This document shows, piece after piece, positions 60,944 through 64,000 of a stretch of DNA of 64,000 nucleotides. This DNA is from Allomuricauda sp. (GTDB lineage Bacteria; Bacteroidota; Bacteroidia; Flavobacteriales; Flavobacteriaceae). The stretch lies in contig JASBTQ010000025.1 in the NCBI GenBank assembly GCA_030148335.1, positions 1 through 64,000 of the forward strand, in the 5' to 3' direction. Under the pieces are notes generated by a model. It searched no databases and was not told the origin of the DNA. It saw only the letters and a list, made by a program, of their open reading frames with translations. The position numbers and the translations under genes are program-made. Every line of letters starts with the position of its first letter. Position 1 is the stretch's first letter.

Positions 60944-62008
60944 ATGAAAAAGCACAACTTTAGCGCAGGCCCTTGCATTTTGCCCAAAGAGGTAATGCAA
61001 AAGGCATCCGAGGCCGTTCTGGAACTGGATGGCATCGGTCTTTCGCTCATTGAAATCTCACACCGCAGCAAGGAATTTGTGGCCATCATGGAAAAGGCCC
61101 GTTCCTTGGTCTTGGAACTATTGGGTCTTGAGGGAAAAGGGTACCAAGCCCTCTTCCTACATGGAGGGGCCAGTCTGCAGTTTTTGATGACGGCCTACAA
61201 TCTTTTGGACAAAAAAGCGGGCTATGTGAACACGGGAACGTGGAGCCAAAAAGCCATCAAAGAGGCCCGTTTGTTGGGTGATGTGATGGAAGTCGCTTCC
61301 TCACAGGAACAAAATTTCAATCATATCCCAAAGGGATATTCCGTGCCGTCGGACCTAGATTACCTGCACCTGACCTCCAACAATACTATTTTTGGTACAC
61401 AGATAAAGGAATTTCCCAAAACCAATGTGCCATTGGTCTGTGATATGAGCTCGGACATCTTTTCCCGTCAGCTCGATTTTTCCAAATTTGACCTGATCTA
61501 TGCCGGAGCGCAAAAGAACATGGGTCCTGCTGGGGCCACTTTGGTGGTGGTGAAGGAAGATATTTTGGGCAAAGTATCCCGAAAAATTCCCTCCATGCTG
61601 GATTATTCCATCCATGTGAAGCAGGAGAGCATGTTCAACACCCCTCCTGTTTTTGCGGTCTATGTGTCCATGCTGACACTGCAATGGCTCAAGGACCTTG
61701 GTGGAATTGCCGCCATTGAGGAGATCAATGAACGCAAGGCCAACCTGATTTATTCGGAGATTGACCTTAACCCTGTGTTCTCTGGGTATGCAGCCAAGGA
61801 AGACCGTTCCCTCATGAACGCGACCTTCAACATCACCGACGATGCGTTGAAGGACACTTTTGATACCATGTGTAAAGAAGCTGGAATCAGTGGGATCAAT
61901 GGACATCGATCTGTGGGCGGTTACCGGGCTTCCATGTACAATGCCCTGCCCATGGAAAGCGTTGGGGTCTTGGTGGATATCATGAGCGAATTGGAAAAGA
62001 AAGGATAA
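60944..62008 (+). CDS. serC: Phosphoserine aminotransferase
   Basis: This 354-residue PLP enzyme makes phosphoserine from 3-phosphohydroxypyruvate. The start KKHNFSAGPCILPKEVMQKA and the motifs LFLHGGASLQF, GYVNTGTWSQKAI, CDMSSDIFSR and the PLP lysine in IYAGAQKNMGPAGATLVVV are typical. The C terminus has SGINGHRSVGGYRASMYNALP with the phosphate-binding Arg. It is followed by serA after 4 bases; together they form the first two committed steps of serine synthesis. The product serine feeds CysE. Confidence 0.95.
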   Translation: MKKHNFSAGPCILPKEVMQKASEAVLELDGIGLSLIEISHRSKEFVAIMEKARSLVLELLGLEGKGYQALFLHGGASLQFLMTAYNLLDKKAGYVNTGTWSQKAIKEARLLGDVMEVASSQEQNFNHIPKGYSVPSDLDYLHLTSNNTIFGTQIKEFPKTNVPLVCDMSSDIFSRQLDFSKFDLIYAGAQKNMGPAGATLVVVKEDILGKVSRKIPSMLDYSIHVKQESMFNTPPVFAVYVSMLTLQWLKDLGGIAAIEEINERKANLIYSEIDLNPVFSGYAAKEDRSLMNATFNITDDALKDTFDTMCKEAGISGINGHRSVGGYRASMYNALPMESVGVLVDIMSELEKKG

Positions 62009-62012
62009 TATA

Positions 62013-62966
62013 ATGATGAAAATATTGGCCAACGATGGGTTGGCAAATGAAGGCATTTCTTTGCTTGAAAAAGCTGGTTTTGAGGTAAACCTTACTCATG
62101 TTGCCCAAGAACAACTGGCCAACTTTATCAACAAGAACGGAATCAGCGGTCTTTTGGTGCGTAGTGCTACGGAGGTCGATAAGAAAACCATAAATGCATG
62201 CCCTGGCCTGAAATTGATCGGTCGTGGTGGTGTGGGTATGGACAATATTGATGTGAAGCATGCCGAATCCAAGGGAATCCATGTCATCAATACCCCCGAA
62301 GCCTCCTCAGAATCAGTGGCCGAACTGGTATTTGGGCATCTGTTCAATGGAGTCCGTTTCCTTCACGATTCCAATCGCAATATGCCCTTGGATGGCGATA
62401 GCATGTTCAAACAGCTGAAGAAAAGCTATTCAGGAGGAGTTGAACTGCGAGGCAAAACCTTGGGTATTATCGGTTTTGGTAAAATTGGTCAGGCCACGGC
62501 CAAAATGGCATTGGCACTGGGAATGAAGGTCATCTTCACGGATCACCATACCGACAAGGCCACGCTGAACGTCTCTTTTTATGACGGACAGTCCATAAAT
62601 TTCAATCTGGAAGCGGTGGATCTGGATGCTGTGCTGAAACAATCCGATTTTGTGAGCATCCACGTGCCCGCACAGGAAAAATACATTATCGGGAAAAAGG
62701 AGCTTGCAAAAATGAAACATGGGGCAGGAATCATCAATACTTCCCGGGGTGGCGTGCTGGACGAAGTGGCCCTTGTGGATGCTTTGGACAGTGGACACCT
62801 ATCGTTTGCCGGATTGGATGTGTACGAATCCGAACCGAAGCCGGAGATCAAGATCTTGATGAATCCCAAAATATCCCTTTCGCCTCATATCGGCGCCTCT
62901 ACCGTCGAGGCACAGCAACGCATTGGTGTGGAATTGGCCCAACAAGTGATCAAATTGCTAAAATAG
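62013..62966 (+). CDS. serA: D-3-phosphoglycerate dehydrogenase
   Basis: This 317-residue D-isomer-specific 2-hydroxyacid dehydrogenase oxidises 3-phosphoglycerate. The NAD loop is LGIIGFGKIGQATAKMAL, the catalytic Arg lies in NTSRGGVLDEVALVDAL, and the Glu-His relay is in DVYESEPKPE and SLSPHIGASTVEAQ. The short form lacks the C-terminal ACT domain, so serine feedback of the enteric type is not expected. It follows serC closely. Confidence 0.92.
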   Translation: MMKILANDGLANEGISLLEKAGFEVNLTHVAQEQLANFINKNGISGLLVRSATEVDKKTINACPGLKLIGRGGVGMDNIDVKHAESKGIHVINTPEASSESVAELVFGHLFNGVRFLHDSNRNMPLDGDSMFKQLKKSYSGGVELRGKTLGIIGFGKIGQATAKMALALGMKVIFTDHHTDKATLNVSFYDGQSINFNLEAVDLDAVLKQSDFVSIHVPAQEKYIIGKKELAKMKHGAGIINTSRGGVLDEVALVDALDSGHLSFAGLDVYESEPKPEIKILMNPKISLSPHIGASTVEAQQRIGVELAQQVIKLLK

Positions 62967-63044
62967 CTGCTTTTTACTGTCTGATTAGAACTTCAAAACC
63001 TAGTTTTTTGTACATTGTTCTTCTAACCTTAACGTAAAGAAAAG

Positions 63045-63686
63045 ATGTCAGGATTATTGGATTTATTGAACAGCCCCATGGGCAGACAAATGATCAGCGG
63101 GGTTGCCAACCAAACAGGACAATCGGAAAGCAAGACAGCAGATGTATTGAGCATGGCCATGCCCCTTTTGATGGGTGCCATGAAAAAAAATGCTTCAACA
63201 CCGGGTGGCGCACAGGGACTGATGGATGCCCTGTCTTCCAAACATGACGGTAGCATTTTGAACGATCTGGGCGGACTTTTTGGCGGTGGCGTGGACCAAA
63301 GTGTGGTGAACGATGGTGCAGGCATACTTGGCCATGTACTGGGATCCAAACAGCCACAAGTGGAAAATGCCCTGAGCAGTAAATCCGGTCTGGATGCCGG
63401 GACCATATCCCAAATATTGAAAATTGCGGCCCCTATCCTATTGGGTTATTTGGGCAAACAGACCCGTCAACAAAACGTGAACAGTCCCGATGGCCTCAAT
63501 GGTCTTTTGGGAGGTTTGATGGGCGGAAACAAAAAGGCCGCAAAACAACAATCCCTTATCGAGACTTTTTTGGATTCCGATGGTGATGGCAGCGTCATTG
63601 ATGATTTGGCCGGAATGGTACTGAATAGCGGAAATACCAAGAAAAGCGGATTGGGCGGTATGCTCGGCGGACTTTTCGGGAAATAA
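63045..63686 (+). CDS. DUF937-family protein
   Basis: This 213-residue protein is rich in Gly, Ala, Leu and Met. It matches DUF937 (YidB-like): SGLLDLLNSPMGRQMISGVANQTGQ, VLSMAMPLLMGAMKKNAS, GIL­GHVLGSK-type repeats with LKIAAPILLGYLGKQ, and a Gly-rich tail (GLGGMLGGLFGK). Function is not established. It starts 78 bases after serA and is ended by a strong terminator, so it may be its own unit. Confidence 0.88.
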   Translation: MSGLLDLLNSPMGRQMISGVANQTGQSESKTADVLSMAMPLLMGAMKKNASTPGGAQGLMDALSSKHDGSILNDLGGLFGGGVDQSVVNDGAGILGHVLGSKQPQVENALSSKSGLDAGTISQILKIAAPILLGYLGKQTRQQNVNSPDGLNGLLGGLMGGNKKAAKQQSLIETFLDSDGDGSVIDDLAGMVLNSGNTKKSGLGGMLGGLFGK

Positions 63687-63711
63687 AGTCCACTTAACGA
63701 TATTTAACAGG

Positions 63712-63740
63712 GCCGTTTGAAGATTCAAACGGCTTTTTTT
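63712..63740 (+). terminator. Terminator after the DUF937 gene
   Basis: A perfect 9-bp stem (63712-63720 with 63725-63733) around a 4-base loop is followed by seven T. It lies 25 bases after the stop codon and closes the serC-serA-DUF937 run. Confidence 0.93.
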
Positions 63741-63753
63741 GTATATTAATGAT

Positions 63754-64000
63754 ATGGAAAAGAACTATTTAAAACTTTTATCAAACACTTTTTTTTCGGC
63801 TCTTTTTTTGGTGTCCTGCACGACCCAGAAGCAAGCCGTGGATGTTTCGAATGAGGAACAGGCCGTGTTCAATTCCGATGATGAACAGCCTGTGGAGATC
63901 AAGGATGAAGAAACGGAATATGAGATCATCATCATTGAGCCCGGATTTTACACATGGCTACAGTCCATTGCAAGGCCGGAAGGCTATTATTCCCAGAGTT
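63754..64000 (+). CDS. DUF6146-like lipoprotein, N-terminal part (runs off window)
   Basis: The ATG at 63754 opens a frame that continues past the end of the window, showing 82 residues. They include a lipoprotein signal (FFSALFLVSC), an acidic linker, and the block EYEIIIIEPGFYTWLQSIARPEGYYSQS. I recognise that block from DUF6146 proteins of Flavobacteriaceae, whose function is unknown. The remainder lies outside the window. Confidence 0.75.
   Translation, partial: MEKNYLKLLSNTFFSALFLVSCTTQKQAVDVSNEEQAVFNSDDEQPVEIKDEETEYEIIIIEPGFYTWLQSIARPEGYYSQS

Noticed and set aside
1..64000. CRISPR arrays, tRNA or rRNA genes, insertion sequences with transposases
   Set aside because: No regular repeat-spacer array, no tRNA-like T-arm in any spacer and no transposase-like ORF was found on reading; spacers are short throughout.

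Overview
The window is a chromosomal segment of a marine-type Flavobacteriaceae bacterium (Bacteroidota), closest in flavour to Muricauda/Allomuricauda relatives; the genus is an inference. The signs are PorX (type IX secretion regulator), a fused LpxC-FabZ, carboxypeptidase-like-domain TonB receptors paired with DUF4249, promoters of the TAnnTTTG type, few Shine-Dalgarno sites, and many family-specific conserved proteins. Genes are densely packed, no tRNA or rRNA was seen, and no stretch above 300 bases lacks a gene.

Layout. 1-1030: a partial YcxB-like membrane gene, a long hairpin-forming attC-like element and a higBA toxin-antitoxin pair, together resembling mobile gene cassettes. 1078-8140: a DUF1080 lipoprotein, two conserved small proteins, cysE-cysM and a MoxR-type ATPase with a VWA protein. 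8198-15491: an ECF sigma-factor locus. A TonB receptor plus DUF4249 lipoprotein is divergent from sigma factor, anti-sigma, DUF4097-like protein, outer-membrane barrel and a GIN-domain lipoprotein. One promoter motif (GTGCAACC-N15-TGTCT) occurs three times, correctly oriented. 15505-24215: the complete histidine operon on the minus strand (hisG, hisD, hisC, hisB, hisH, hisA, hisF, hisIE) with two GNAT genes and a DinB-like gene inside it. It is preceded by a classical attenuator: an 18-residue leader peptide with four consecutive His codons, an antiterminator and a terminator.

24246-36884: a prohibitin, a large VWA membrane protein, fabG, sucD, the lipid A cluster (lpxD, lpxC-fabZ, lpxA, efp, a second lpxD), an HD hydrolase divergent from porX, and tsaE. 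37011-41262: a self-contained 44-residue secreted peptide gene, a membrane protein, alanine dehydrogenase, a DUF4258-like protein and a TPR-AraC membrane regulator with a 12-bp direct repeat upstream. 41276-45683: an A+T-rich minus-strand cluster for a double-glycine-leader peptide. It holds the precursor, a C39-peptidase ABC exporter, a membrane-anchored CxxC thioredoxin and three unknown membrane proteins, behind a tandem palindrome. This is the strongest candidate for an undescribed system.

45744-64000: proline dehydrogenase, aroB, DinB, an Lrp regulator, an M14 peptidase, an HTH regulator, a small lipoprotein, a sterol-desaturase-family enzyme, parE-parC, an EamA transporter, ychF, a 42-residue membrane ORF, ferredoxin, acyl-CoA reductase, serC-serA, a DUF937 protein and a partial DUF6146-like lipoprotein.
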